This document shows positions 40,542 to 49,656 of a stretch of 64,000 bases of DNA, one piece after another (the first letter of the stretch is position 1; every line of letters begins with the position of its first letter). Location: contig SEHB01000005.1 of NCBI GenBank assembly GCA_004143945.1, forward strand, positions 62,001 to 126,000. The letters are read 5' to 3'. The stretch comes from Lysobacteraceae bacterium. GTDB lineage: Bacteria; Pseudomonadota; Gammaproteobacteria; Xanthomonadales; Rhodanobacteraceae. The notes below the pieces were generated by a model. The model did no database searches and had not been told where the DNA came from. It saw only the letters and a list, made by a program, of their open reading frames with translations. A program made the translations under genes and the position numbers.

Positions 40542-41874
40542 CGAGTGCGGCCAGCAGCCCGGCGGGAATCGCGTGCTCGCCGCCCGGCGCGAGCTGCGTC
40601 GCGAGCGCGAGTCCCGAACGTTCCAGTTGCGGCAGGATCTCGTCCGCGAAACGCGCGACCAGCGCGTCCTCGCGCCATTCCGCGCGCTCGACGAGCGCGG
40701 CCATCGCGGCACGCGATTCGATGCCCTCGCCGACGCATTCGAACGGCTTGTGGTCGCGATACTCCATCAGCGCATCGAACGCAGCCGCGAGCGCCGCATC
40801 GTCGAGCAGGTTGCGGCCGAAGATCCCGAGCAGGCGCGGCTTGGGCATGAACGGTGCGAGCGCGAGGAATACGAAGTGGCATTTCGGGCACTGCCCGCAC
40901 CAGCGGTCGGCGGGCCTCGGCCCCAGGATGCGGAAGTTGCGGTTGCAGCTCGAGAATACGTCGTCGTAGCGGTCGCTGCGCGCGAAGCGTTCGGCCACCG
41001 CGAGTTCGGACAACGGACGCAGCAGCGAGTAGTACGCAAGGTCGGCCGCGACGCGCGCGTGCACGCGCTCGCGGAAGCGCTGCTCGAATTCCCAGCCCTT
41101 GCTCCACTGGTGATTGACCGCCTGGCCTTCGTACTCGAGCGTCGCGCTCGAGGCCGAGCGCTCGTTCGAGAACGCGATCGCATCATGGTCGTGCAGCAAT
41201 GCCGCGACGACGAGGATCGCCGAGTTGATCGCGGTGACCGGGATGTGCCCGTTGTAGGCGCCGGCCTTGTTGTACTCGAACAGCAGCGGCGACAGCTCGC
41301 GACGGATGTTCAGCAGCGGCAGGCGCGTGCGCTCCGCGCAGGCCGCGATCAGCGGCGAATGGCCGACCCAGGTCGCGGTCGCTGCGGCGCCCGCGCGCTT
41401 GAGCACTTCGACACTGACCAGCGAATCCTTGCCGCCCCCGATCGGCACGAGCGTTCGGTGCGCGAGGCCGAGCGCAGGCGCCGGCGCGCCGGGCGCATCC
41501 GCGGCGACCGGAAAGCGGATGCGTCCGCGCAGGTCGAGCCGGTTGTGGTACGCGAATTCGCCGAGCCCGTGCAGGTACAGCGCGTCGAGGAAGCCCGCGG
41601 TCGCGGCGTCCAGTCGCGTCGACTCGACGAGGATCTGCGCCGGAACAGCGGCCTTGTAGTAGCTCACGCCGGCGACGAGATGCAGCAGGTCGAGCGCGGC
41701 TTCGAACGCGCGCATGCGCGCAGGCACGAGCGCGGACGCTGCAGGAAACACGATGCGCTCGACGAGTTCGGGGCCGTCGTCGAACGCATAGACGAGCGAG
41801 ACCACGCCATCCGCGTGATCACGCCGGACGAAACGGAATGCGCGTGCCTCGCGCGGGTGGGTCAACGGGCTCAC
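40528..41874 (-). CDS. murL: MurL, UDP-MurNAc-L-Ala-L-Glu epimerase
   Basis: 448 aa from GTG 41874, fixed by GGAGGA 6-7 nt upstream; the frame is open much further into lysAC but that part is not coding. The central motif PIGGGKDSL (about 144-152) resembles an ATP-pyrophosphatase/PP-loop, and a cysteine-rich segment RWCGQCPKCHFVF follows about 200 residues later. This architecture matches MurL of Xanthomonas oryzae, which inverts the terminal L-Glu of the MurD2 product to D-Glu in an ATP-dependent reaction, replacing glutamate racemase. It sits between lysAC and murD2 in one operon. Confidence 0.87.
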   Translation of the reverse strand: MSPLTHPREARAFRFVRRDHADGVVSLVYAFDDGPELVERIVFPAASALVPARMRAFEAALDLLHLVAGVSYYKAAVPAQILVESTRLDAATAGFLDALYLHGLGEFAYHNRLDLRGRIRFPVAADAPGAPAPALGLAHRTLVPIGGGKDSLVSVEVLKRAGAAATATWVGHSPLIAACAERTRLPLLNIRRELSPLLFEYNKAGAYNGHIPVTAINSAILVVAALLHDHDAIAFSNERSASSATLEYEGQAVNHQWSKGWEFEQRFRERVHARVAADLAYYSLLRPLSELAVAERFARSDRYDDVFSSCNRNFRILGPRPADRWCGQCPKCHFVFLALAPFMPKPRLLGIFGRNLLDDAALAAAFDALMEYRDHKPFECVGEGIESRAAMAALVERAEWREDALVARFADEILPQLERSGLALATQLAPGGEHAIPAGLLAALDADR

Positions 41875-41929
41875 CGGCGGTCCTCCGACTTGCGCATGGG
41901 GGCGCCGTGGCGCGATGCAGGTTCCATCC

Positions 41930-44563
41930 TCATGACACCACCTCCGCCGCGGGCTCGCGCAGGTTGTAACGCGAGCCCATGACCGCGCCGTAGGCGCCGG
42001 CCTGCGCGACCAGCAACACGTCGCCTTCGCGGCATGCGGGCAGGCGGCGGTTCGCGCCGAGCACGTCGCCGGTCTCGCAGATCGGACCGACCACCTGCAC
42101 CATCGCGGCCACAGGCTCATCGAGGCGCGAGAGGTTCACGATCTCGTGCCAGGCTTCGTACAGCGCCGGCCGCAGCAGCGAGTTCATGCCCGCGTCGACG
42201 CCGACGTAGAGCTGCGAACCCTTGCGCTTGAGCTGGGTCACGCGCGCGAGCAGCACGCCGGCCTCCGCGACGAGGAAACGCCCGGGCTCCATCCAGAGCG
42301 CGAAACGCGGATACGCCTGCTTGACCTCGGCGAGGCCCGCCGCGAGCGCCGCGAGGTCGAGCGGCGCCTCTCCGGGACGGGAAGGCACGCCGAGCCCACC
42401 GCCGATGTCGATCGATTCGATTCGATTGAACCCTTCCGCCAGGCTCGCGACCTGCGCGTAGACCGAGCGCCAGTGCGACGCGTCGAGGATGCCCGAGCCG
42501 AGATGCGCATGCAGGCCCGTGATGCGCGCGCCCGCCGCGCGCGCGAGCGCGCGGAATTCGTCGACCTGGTCCAGCGCCACGCCGAATTTCGAACCCGTGC
42601 CGCCGGTCTTCACCTTGTCGTGGTGGCCGCGCCCGACGCCGAGGTCGACGCGCAGGTGGATCTCGTGACCGTCGAACAACGACGCCCAGTGCTGCAGCGG
42701 GTGCAGCGCATCCAGCGTCACGCGCACGCCGGCCGCGAGCGCGGCCGCGTATTCCTCGCGTGGCGCGAAGTTCGGCGTGAACAGGATGCGTCCGGGCGCG
42801 AGCTGCGGCAGCGTCGTGCGCACCGCCTCGACCTCGGCGAGCGACACGCATTCGAACGCGAAGCCTTCCTCGTGCAGCGCGCGCAGGATCGCCGGGTGCG
42901 GGTTCGCCTTGAGCGCGTAGTGCCAGCGATCGACCAGGGGCTCGCCGGACGGCGTCGCGACGGCCACGCGCAACGCACGCGCGCTCGCGCGCACCGCGTC
43001 GATGGAATAGACGAAGCGCGGCGTGCCTTCGGCGGCGATGCGCAGCAGCGCATCGCGCTCGCGCCGCCACCAGGTCGGCGCGGCCGGCGCGGGAGCCTCG
43101 CCCGCGAGTTCGAGCCAGCTCGGTCCGAACACCGCGCCGTCCTCGGCGCGCAGTGCGTCGGCGCGGATCAGCAGGCCATGCAGGCGCGGGATCAGGTCGT
43201 CGACGAGCGCTTCGTCGACGACGAAGGTGAGGTTCAGGTTGTTCGACGACTGGCTGATCAGGTGCACGTCGAGCGCGCCGAACTCCGCGAGCACGCCGGA
43301 GAGGCGATGCAGCAGCGAACGCATGCCACGACCGACCAGCGTGATCGCCGCGCACGGCGCGATCACCTTCACGCGGCAGATCTTCGCGAGATCGGTCGCG
43401 AGCGCGGACAGCACGTCCGAGGTCACGAGGTTCTCGCTCGGGTCGAGCGAGACCGTCACGTTGGTTTCGGCCGACCCGATCAGGTCCACCGAAAGGCCGT
43501 GCCGCTTGAACTCGGCGAACACGTCGGCAAGGAAGCCGACCTGCTGCCACATGCCGACCGTTTCCATCGACACCAGCGTGACGCCCTTGCGTGCGCTGAT
43601 CGCCTTGACGCACGGCGCCGCGTCGGACGCCGCGGCGCGGATGCGGGTGCCCGCGAGCGCAGGCCGGTTGGTGTCCTTGATCACGAGCGGCACGCCGGCG
43701 CGACGCAGCGGACCGAGCGCGCGCGGATGCAGCACCTTCGCGCCGGTGGTCGCGATCTCCTGGGCCTCTTCGTAGTCGAGCTGCGCGAGCAGGCGCGCCT
43801 CGGGCACGATGCGCGGGTTCGCGCTGAACATGCCGGGCACGTCGGTCCAGATCTCGACGCATTCGGCGCGCAGCATCGCGCCGAAGCAGCCGGCCGACGT
43901 GTCCGAGCCACCACGACCGAGCAGCACGGTCTCGCCTGCATCGTTGCGCGCGATGAAGCCTTGCGTGATGAACGACTCGCCGCGCGCGGCGAGCGCGGCA
44001 GCGAAGCCCGCGTCGGGCGCAGCCGGCACCGTGGCCGACAACTGGCGCGCCCATGCACCCTGGTTCGCGAGCGGCGCGCTGCGCATGTGCTCGCGCGCGT
44101 CGAGCCAGTGCAACGGCAGCCCTTGGCCGGCGAGGAAGCCCGCGCCGAGCGTGCTCGACATCAGTTCGCCGAGGGCGAACACCTCGGCCTGCCAACCGAG
44201 GTCGCCGCCGGCGCATCGCGGATCGTCGAGCAGCTGCGCGAGGCGCTCGAGCCAGCCATCGATCGCGTTGCGGCGCGGCAATCCGAGTTCCGCGTGCAGC
44301 GCGTGGTGGCGCGCGATGATCGTCGCCTGCGCGGCGCGGCAGCACGCGAGGTCGCCACGCGACTCCGCGATCCGCTTCAACTGGTCCGTGATGCCCGACA
44401 GCGCCGAGACGACGATCAGCACGCGCCGGCCCGCATCGTGGTGCGCTCGCGCGATGCGACCGATCGTCTCCCAGCGCGCGCGCGTCGAGACGCTGGTGCC
44501 GCCGAACTTCACGACGACCCACGGCGCGTCGGCGGGCAGCAGTGCTGCGCGATCTGTCGGCAA
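41930..44563 (-). CDS. lysAC: Bifunctional aspartate kinase / diaminopimelate decarboxylase
   Basis: 877 aa from TTG 44563. The frame is open to GTG 44674, but that would precede the putative promoter at 44608-44613, and 877 aa is close to the Xanthomonas fusion. The N-terminal half is a LysC aspartokinase (WVVVKFGGTSVS, then GRGGSDTSAG and two ACT-type segments such as VSMETVGMWQQVGFLADVF). The C-terminal half (about 450-877) is a PLP-dependent LysA decarboxylase (YALKANPHPAIL with the PLP Lys, SIDIGGGLGVP, EPGRFLVAEAG). First and last enzymes of lysine synthesis in one chain, typical of Xanthomonadales. First gene of lysAC-murL-murD2; 55 bp to murL. Confidence 0.93.
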   Translation of the reverse strand: MPTDRAALLPADAPWVVVKFGGTSVSTRARWETIGRIARAHHDAGRRVLIVVSALSGITDQLKRIAESRGDLACCRAAQATIIARHHALHAELGLPRRNAIDGWLERLAQLLDDPRCAGGDLGWQAEVFALGELMSSTLGAGFLAGQGLPLHWLDAREHMRSAPLANQGAWARQLSATVPAAPDAGFAAALAARGESFITQGFIARNDAGETVLLGRGGSDTSAGCFGAMLRAECVEIWTDVPGMFSANPRIVPEARLLAQLDYEEAQEIATTGAKVLHPRALGPLRRAGVPLVIKDTNRPALAGTRIRAAASDAAPCVKAISARKGVTLVSMETVGMWQQVGFLADVFAEFKRHGLSVDLIGSAETNVTVSLDPSENLVTSDVLSALATDLAKICRVKVIAPCAAITLVGRGMRSLLHRLSGVLAEFGALDVHLISQSSNNLNLTFVVDEALVDDLIPRLHGLLIRADALRAEDGAVFGPSWLELAGEAPAPAAPTWWRRERDALLRIAAEGTPRFVYSIDAVRASARALRVAVATPSGEPLVDRWHYALKANPHPAILRALHEEGFAFECVSLAEVEAVRTTLPQLAPGRILFTPNFAPREEYAAALAAGVRVTLDALHPLQHWASLFDGHEIHLRVDLGVGRGHHDKVKTGGTGSKFGVALDQVDEFRALARAAGARITGLHAHLGSGILDASHWRSVYAQVASLAEGFNRIESIDIGGGLGVPSRPGEAPLDLAALAAGLAEVKQAYPRFALWMEPGRFLVAEAGVLLARVTQLKRKGSQLYVGVDAGMNSLLRPALYEAWHEIVNLSRLDEPVAAMVQVVGPICETGDVLGANRRLPACREGDVLLVAQAGAYGAVMGSRYNLREPAAEVVS

Positions 44564-44607
44564 GGGGGAACCTGCGCGGGCGAAAACGGGATTCTTTCGT
44601 GCGTCGC

Positions 44608-44613
44608 AGCATA
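44608..44613 (-). promoter_or_regulatory. Possible -10 element for the lysAC-murL-murD2 operon
   Basis: Minus-strand TATGCT about 45 bp upstream of the TTG start of lysAC, in a locally AT-richer stretch. No clear -35 box. If correct, it excludes the longer GTG start at 44674. Confidence 0.3.
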
Positions 44614-44794
44614 ATGCAATCGGATGGCCATACGCGGGCGTTGCGATGGCGAAGCGGGGGAACGGCGGGAACACCGCACGTGTGCTCGCTTGTCGTTGCC
44701 GGTTCCGCGGCGAAGTTGCCGCGAAATGGCAGAAGCGGACCCCTCGCTCGATCGCGGTGTCGCGCGAACATCAGAAGCGGCCCTCATCCGCCCC

Positions 44795-44887
44795 TGCGGG
44801 GCACCTTCTCCCGCAAGCGGGAGAAGGGAAGTTGCCGACGTGCATCCGCGCTGCGGGGCACCTTCTCCCGCAAGCGGGAGTAGGGAA
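44795..44887. repeat. Two hairpin repeats, CTTCTCCCGCAAGCGGGAG
   Basis: Two near-identical copies of about 36 bp (44795-44830 and 44852-44887), each GCGGGGCACCTTCTCCCGCA followed by AGCGGGAG, so each folds into a short perfect hairpin. A third, diverged element with CCCCCGCGTGCGGGGG lies near 44930-44946. They occupy the 505-bp gap between the divergent lysAC and permease genes, which otherwise shows no gene. Dispersed REP-type sequence is the most likely explanation. Confidence 0.75.
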
Positions 44888-45069
44888 CGAGTCGACAGGC
44901 AAACCGCGCGATCGCACCTGCTCCTGCTTCCCCCGCGTGCGGGGGAAGCTGCCGTGAAGCGGCAGAAGGGGGCCGCTCTTGATCTTGAGGTTGCACAACC
45001 TGCACGACGCAAGCAGGTGCGCCGAAAAGCCGGCATGATCGCGCCTCCGCCAGCCGCCCGGGCCGCCGC

Positions 45070-46389
45070 ATGACGAACGCCGACGACACTCCCGCAACGC
45101 GCGTCGGCTACGCCCGCCGGCTCGGCCCCTGGGATGCGGCGATGGTCGTCGTCGGCGGCGTGATCGGATCAGGCATCTTCCTGACGCCAGCCGCCGTCGC
45201 ACGGCAGACCGGTTCGGCGACCGAGTTGCTGCTCGCCTGGGCGATCGGCGGTGCGCTCGCGCTGGTCGGCGCGCTCTGCTACGCCGAACTCGGCACGCGA
45301 CGCCCGGCCGCGGGTGGCGGCTACGTGAACCTGCGCGAGGCGTTCGGCCTCGTCGTCGCGTTCGTCTACGGCTGGAACATGCTCGTCGTGAACTACTCCG
45401 GCAGCCTCGCCGCGGTCGCGACCGTATTCGTCCAGTACGCGGGCGCCGCGCTCGGGGTCGAGGTCGCCGACGCGCGGCCGTGGGCGGTCGCGTCGATCGC
45501 ATTCCTCGCCGGCATCAACTGGTTCGGCATCCGCGCGGGCGCGATCACGCAGAACATCCTGACCGTGCTGAAGCTCGCCGCGGTCGCGCTGCTGATCGGC
45601 GTCGGCCTGTCCACCGGTGGCGCGCCGCCGACGACGACGCCGCCGCCCGCGCTGAATCCGCTCGCATTCGGCGGCCTGCTGCTGCCAGTGCTGTTCTCCT
45701 ACGGTGGCTGGGCCTACATCAACAACATCGCGGGCGAGGTGCGCGAGCCGCAGCGCAACCTCCCGCGCGCGCTGTTCTTCGGCATGCTGCTCGTCGCGGC
45801 CTGCTACCTGCTCGTCAACCTCGCCTATCTCGCGGTGCTCGGCCACGAAGGCCTCGCGGCGAGCCGCGCGCCCGCGGCCGACGTGATGCGCCACGCGTTC
45901 GGCGAAGCCGGCGCGCGCGTGATCGCGGCAGGCATCGCGATCTCGACGATCGGCTTCTGCAACATCTCGCTGATCGGCGCGGCGCGCGTGTTCCAGGTGA
46001 TGGGCCAGGACGGCGTGTTCTTCCGCGTCGCCGGGCGCCTGCATCCGCGCTGGCACACGCCGAACATCGCGCTGCTGATGCTCGCGGGCTGGGCCTGCGT
46101 GCTCGCGTTCAGCGGCACCTTCGACCAGCTGCTCAACTATGCGACGGTCGGCGACTGGCTCGGCTACGCCGCGGTGGTCGCGACGCTGTTCTGGTATCGC
46201 CGCCACGACGCACCCGCGCCGTTCCGCACGCCGTGGTTCCCGCTGCTGCCGCTCGTGTTCCTCGCGGCGGTCGCATGGGTGGTCGTCGTCACCGTCTGGA
46301 TGCGCCCGGCCGACGCGGGCATGGGCGCACTGATCACGCTCGCGGGATTGCCGGTGTACTGGATCTGGCGTCGCCTGCCGGCGCGCTGA
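45070..46389 (+). CDS. APC-family amino-acid permease
   Basis: 439 aa, about 12 transmembrane helices. The first helix carries [20 protein letters not shown]-like sequence ([16 protein letters not shown]), the substrate-binding GSGIF motif of APC transporters. [20 protein letters not shown] in helix 6 is typical of the LAT/basic-amino-acid branch. Substrate specificity cannot be read from sequence. It lies beside, and is divergent from, the lysine/peptidoglycan operon. Confidence 0.88.
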   Translation: MTNADDTPATRVGYARRLGPWDAAMVVVGGVIGSGIFLTPAAVARQTGSATELLLAWAIGGALALVGALCYAELGTRRPAAGGGYVNLREAFGLVVAFVYGWNMLVVNYSGSLAAVATVFVQYAGAALGVEVADARPWAVASIAFLAGINWFGIRAGAITQNILTVLKLAAVALLIGVGLSTGGAPPTTTPPPALNPLAFGGLLLPVLFSYGGWAYINNIAGEVREPQRNLPRALFFGMLLVAACYLLVNLAYLAVLGHEGLAASRAPAADVMRHAFGEAGARVIAAGIAISTIGFCNISLIGAARVFQVMGQDGVFFRVAGRLHPRWHTPNIALLMLAGWACVLAFSGTFDQLLNYATVGDWLGYAAVVATLFWYRRHDAPAPFRTPWFPLLPLVFLAAVAWVVVVTVWMRPADAGMGALITLAGLPVYWIWRRLPAR

Positions 46390-46465
46390 GGCGCCCTGCA
46401 TCGTTCCCACCCGCGCGCGGTCGATGCGAGAATGCGCGGGCGCGATCGTGCGCACGGAGTCCCGC

Positions 46466-46996
46466 ATGTCGAAGCCGCCCGAACCGCCCGCCGGCACATC
46501 GCCGCCACCGTCCCGCTCGCCGGGCAAGGCGGTACCGCTGCCGATCACGATCAACGGCGAGGCGTTCTTCCATGACGGCGATCCGGCGATGCCGCTGCTG
46601 TGGTTCCTGCGCGACAAGCTGCGCCTGACCGGCACCAAGTACGGCTGCGGCACCGGCGAATGCGGCGCGTGCACGGTGCTCGTCGACGGCAAGGCCGCGC
46701 GCGCCTGTGTGACGACGATGTCGGCCGCGGCCTCGCGCGCGGTCACGACGATCGAAGGCCTCGGCGGCGACGGGCTGCATCCGGTGCAGCAGGCCTGGAT
46801 CGAAGAGGACGCGGTGCAGTGCGGCTATTGCCAGGCCGGCCAGATGCTCGCCGCGGTCGACCTGCTCACGCGCAAGCCGCGCCCGAGCGAAGACGACCTC
46901 GCGACGATCGGCAATCTGTGCCGCTGCGGCAGCTATCCGCGCATCCGGCGCGCGATCCTGCGCGCGGCCGCGCAGATGCGGAGCGCGCGCAAGTGA
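46466..46996 (+). CDS. 2Fe-2S subunit of a molybdenum hydroxylase (IorA/CoxS type)
   Basis: 176 aa from ATG 46466 (GGAG upstream). The N-terminal plant-type ferredoxin domain has [12 protein letters not shown] (about 63-75), and the C-terminal 2Fe-2S domain has QCGYCQAGQ and [14 protein letters not shown], giving the eight expected cluster cysteines. It passes electrons from the molybdenum subunit encoded next. A Pro-rich N-terminal extension of about 25 residues is unusual. Overlaps the next gene by GTGA. Confidence 0.92.
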   Translation: MSKPPEPPAGTSPPPSRSPGKAVPLPITINGEAFFHDGDPAMPLLWFLRDKLRLTGTKYGCGTGECGACTVLVDGKAARACVTTMSAAASRAVTTIEGLGGDGLHPVQQAWIEEDAVQCGYCQAGQMLAAVDLLTRKPRPSEDDLATIGNLCRCGSYPRIRRAILRAAAQMRSARK

Positions 46997-49239
46997 ACGG
47001 CATCGATGCGGGACGCCGGCGCTTCCTCTGCGTCTCGCTGACCGCTGGCGGCGCATTGCTGCTCGGATTCCGCGGCGCGGTCGCGGCGCCGACGCCGGGC
47101 GTGCCACCCGAACTGCTCGGCGACGACCTCACCGCGGTCGGACCGTTCGTGCGCATCGAGCGCGGCAACCGGATCGTGATCGGCGCGCGTGGCTGCGAGG
47201 TCGGCCAGGGCGTGATGACGTCGTTGCCGATGCTGGTCGCCGAGGAGCTCGACGTCGAATGGTCGCAGGTGATGGTGGTACAGCTGCCCTACGGCTACGT
47301 CGAGACCGACCAGGGCGCATCGAACCTCTACGGCAACCAGGGCGCCGACGCGGGCATGCGCGAAGCCTGGACCGAACTGCGCCAGGCCGGCGCCGCTGCG
47401 CGCTGGCTGCTGCGCCAGGCGGCCGCGAACGAATGGAAGCTGCCGGTGGCGAACCTGCGCACCGAAGCCGGCGAAGTCGTCGCCCCCGACGGTCGCCGCC
47501 TCAGCTACGGCGCGCTCGCGCGCAGCGCTGCGGCGCTCACGTTGCCGCCGGCGCCGTTGCCGCTCAAGCAGCCGGACCGGTTCCACGTCATCGGCAAGCC
47601 GACGCGAACCGCCGATGCACGCGACATCGTGACGGGTCGCAGCCGCTATGGCATCGACGAATATGCCGCGAACGCGCTGGTCGCGGTGATCGTGCGCTGC
47701 CCGCTGTTCGACGGCACGCTGGCGTCGTTCGACGACAGCGAGACGCGCAAGGTCGCTGGCGTCGTGGATGTGGTCGCGTTGCCTGGACCCGCACCGGGCC
47801 AGCCGTTCGACGGCGTGCTCACGGCCGGTGTCGCGGTGCTCGCCGAACACAGTTGGGGTGCGCTCAAGGGCCGCGAGCAGTTGCAGGTCACGTGGAAGCC
47901 GGGTCCGTGGGCCGACGAGTCCAGCGCCGCGCTCGCGCGGCGCGCCAACGAACGGCTCGACGGCGCGGAAGCAGGGCTCGAGGTGCGCCATGACGGAGAC
48001 TTCGCGCAGGCGCGCAAGCAGGCGCGACAGGTCGTCGAGGCGCGCTACGAGATGCCGTTCCTGGCGCACGCGACGATGGAGCCGCCGGGTGCATTGATCG
48101 AGATCGGCCAGGACAGCGCGCGCCTGACCGCGCCGGTCGAGGACCCGGACGGCGCTTCGCGCATGATCGCGAAGCTCACGGGATTGCCGCGCGCGAGGAT
48201 CGAGATCCGCTTGACGCGAGGCGGGGGGAGTTTCGGCCGTCGACTCGCGAACGACTTCGTCGCCGAAGCGGTGCTCGTCGCGAAGGCCGCGGGCAAGCCG
48301 GTCAAGCTCATGTGGACGCGCGAGGACGATCTGCAGCACGACTTCTACCGACCGTTCGGCGTGCATGCGCTCGCCGCGACGCTCGACCGCCGCAAGCGCA
48401 TCACGGGCTGGTCGCACCGCTGCGCCGCGACGCCGCTGCAGGCCCGCGACGCGCGGGCGAACCCGCCGCCGGCGAACGCGGGCAATCTCGAGGCCGACGA
48501 CTTCCCTGCCGGCCTCGTCGCGAATCTCGAGAAGACCTTCCATGCGGTCGAATCGGGGATGCCGCGCGACGCGTGGCGTGCGCCTGCGGACGCGATGCAC
48601 GCGTTCGCGGTGCAGAGCTTCATCGACGAGATCGCGGTCGCCACGCGCCAGGACGCAGTCAAGCTGCGCCTTGACCTGCTCGGCGAACCGCGGCTCATTC
48701 CCTATTCCGGCGGCCCCGGACTCGACACCGGTCGGCTCGCCGATGTCCTGCGCCGCTGCGCCGAACGCATCGGCTGGGGCGTGCGCCGCACCGACGGCCA
48801 CGGCCTCGGCATCGCCTGCCACTTCACCGCGGGCGGCTACGCCGCGCACGCGTTCGAGGTGTCGGTCGTCGGCGACGAGCTGCGCATCCACCGCGCGGTC
48901 TGCGTCGCCGACGTCGGCCGCGTGATCAACCCGCTCGGGGTCGAGGCGCAGCTCATGGGCGCCACGATCGACGGCCTCTCGACCACGCTGAACCTCGCGA
49001 TCACCGTGCGCGATGGGCAGGTCCGTCAGCGCAGCTTCCGCGACTACCCGCTGCTGCGCATGGCGCATTCGCCGAAGGACGTCGAAGTCGTGCTCGTCGA
49101 ATCGGGCGCGGACCCGGCCGACGCCGGCACCGTCGGCATCGCGAGCGCCGCGCCCGCGCTCGCGAACGCGGTCTACGCCGCGACGACGGTGCGCGTGCGC
49201 AAGCTGCCGTTGATGCCGGAACTCATGCGCATGCTCTGA
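46993..49239 (+). CDS. Molybdopterin-binding subunit (IorB-type), catalytic Glu apparently missing
   Basis: 748 aa from GTG 46993, overlapping the TGA of the 2Fe-2S gene. GRRRFLCVS followed by a hydrophobic stretch is a Tat-like signal, consistent with periplasmic export as a folded complex. Xanthine-oxidase-family blocks are present: [43 protein letters not shown] and [20 protein letters not shown]. At the C-terminus, where family members read GVGExxxxPxAPALANA, this protein has [14 protein letters not shown], so the base-catalytic Glu is not seen. The substrate is unknown; relatives hydroxylate N-heterocycles or oxidise aldehydes. Confidence 0.88.
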   Translation: MNGIDAGRRRFLCVSLTAGGALLLGFRGAVAAPTPGVPPELLGDDLTAVGPFVRIERGNRIVIGARGCEVGQGVMTSLPMLVAEELDVEWSQVMVVQLPYGYVETDQGASNLYGNQGADAGMREAWTELRQAGAAARWLLRQAAANEWKLPVANLRTEAGEVVAPDGRRLSYGALARSAAALTLPPAPLPLKQPDRFHVIGKPTRTADARDIVTGRSRYGIDEYAANALVAVIVRCPLFDGTLASFDDSETRKVAGVVDVVALPGPAPGQPFDGVLTAGVAVLAEHSWGALKGREQLQVTWKPGPWADESSAALARRANERLDGAEAGLEVRHDGDFAQARKQARQVVEARYEMPFLAHATMEPPGALIEIGQDSARLTAPVEDPDGASRMIAKLTGLPRARIEIRLTRGGGSFGRRLANDFVAEAVLVAKAAGKPVKLMWTREDDLQHDFYRPFGVHALAATLDRRKRITGWSHRCAATPLQARDARANPPPANAGNLEADDFPAGLVANLEKTFHAVESGMPRDAWRAPADAMHAFAVQSFIDEIAVATRQDAVKLRLDLLGEPRLIPYSGGPGLDTGRLADVLRRCAERIGWGVRRTDGHGLGIACHFTAGGYAAHAFEVSVVGDELRIHRAVCVADVGRVINPLGVEAQLMGATIDGLSTTLNLAITVRDGQVRQRSFRDYPLLRMAHSPKDVEVVLVESGADPADAGTVGIASAAPALANAVYAATTVRVRKLPLMPELMRML

Positions 49240-49345
49240 CCCCCGGTCGCGGACGCACGAGGCTGGATGCGGTTGCGCGGAGCCCGTGCATCAACGCGGC
49301 GTGCGCCCGATATGCGCGGCGCATCCCCTCCCCGCTGCGCCGTCC

Positions 49346-49564
49346 TCACCCGTCGAAGGCGTTGTAGCACCCGACCGCGACCAGCAGGACGATCAGGGCA
49401 ATGAAGCCGATCATCTCGACCTCCAGATCCCGCTGGAGGACCTTGCGACGCCAGGAAGGGACAAGCAGGCACGGCACCAGCACGATTACGCCCGCCGCCA
49501 GGGAGCCGACCTGGCGCCAGAAGTCGAACTGCAGGCAAGCCCCTATCGCGTCGAACATGCGCAT
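49346..49564 (-). CDS. Small two-helix membrane protein
   Basis: 72 aa with two predicted membrane helices (about 18-38 and 50-68, MIGFIALIVLLVAVGCYNAF) separated by a basic loop (SWRRKVLQRDLEVE). ATG 49564 has a weak AGG 5-8 nt upstream. No family recognised. Codon use and the amphipathic layout suggest a real gene. Confidence 0.5.
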   Translation of the reverse strand: MRMFDAIGACLQFDFWRQVGSLAAGVIVLVPCLLVPSWRRKVLQRDLEVEMIGFIALIVLLVAVGCYNAFDG

Positions 49565-49656
49565 GTCGCCTGCGCCGACTCAGGCTGTTTTCCGGCAACC
49601 GACCCGGTGTCCGCTGTCAGTGGCTTGAACCATTCCCCATTCCCGATTCCCTGCTC

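Noticed and set aside
42146-44614. 822-codon open frame opposite lysAC
   Set aside because: Arg/Glu/Ala-rich translation with no motifs; mirror of the GC-biased codons of the real gene, whose kinase and decarboxylase motifs are intact.
44795-44887. Dedicated transcription terminators between lysAC and the permease gene
   Set aside because: The hairpins lie between two divergent starts, are duplicated with flanking bases and lack a T-run, so a dispersed repeat is more likely.
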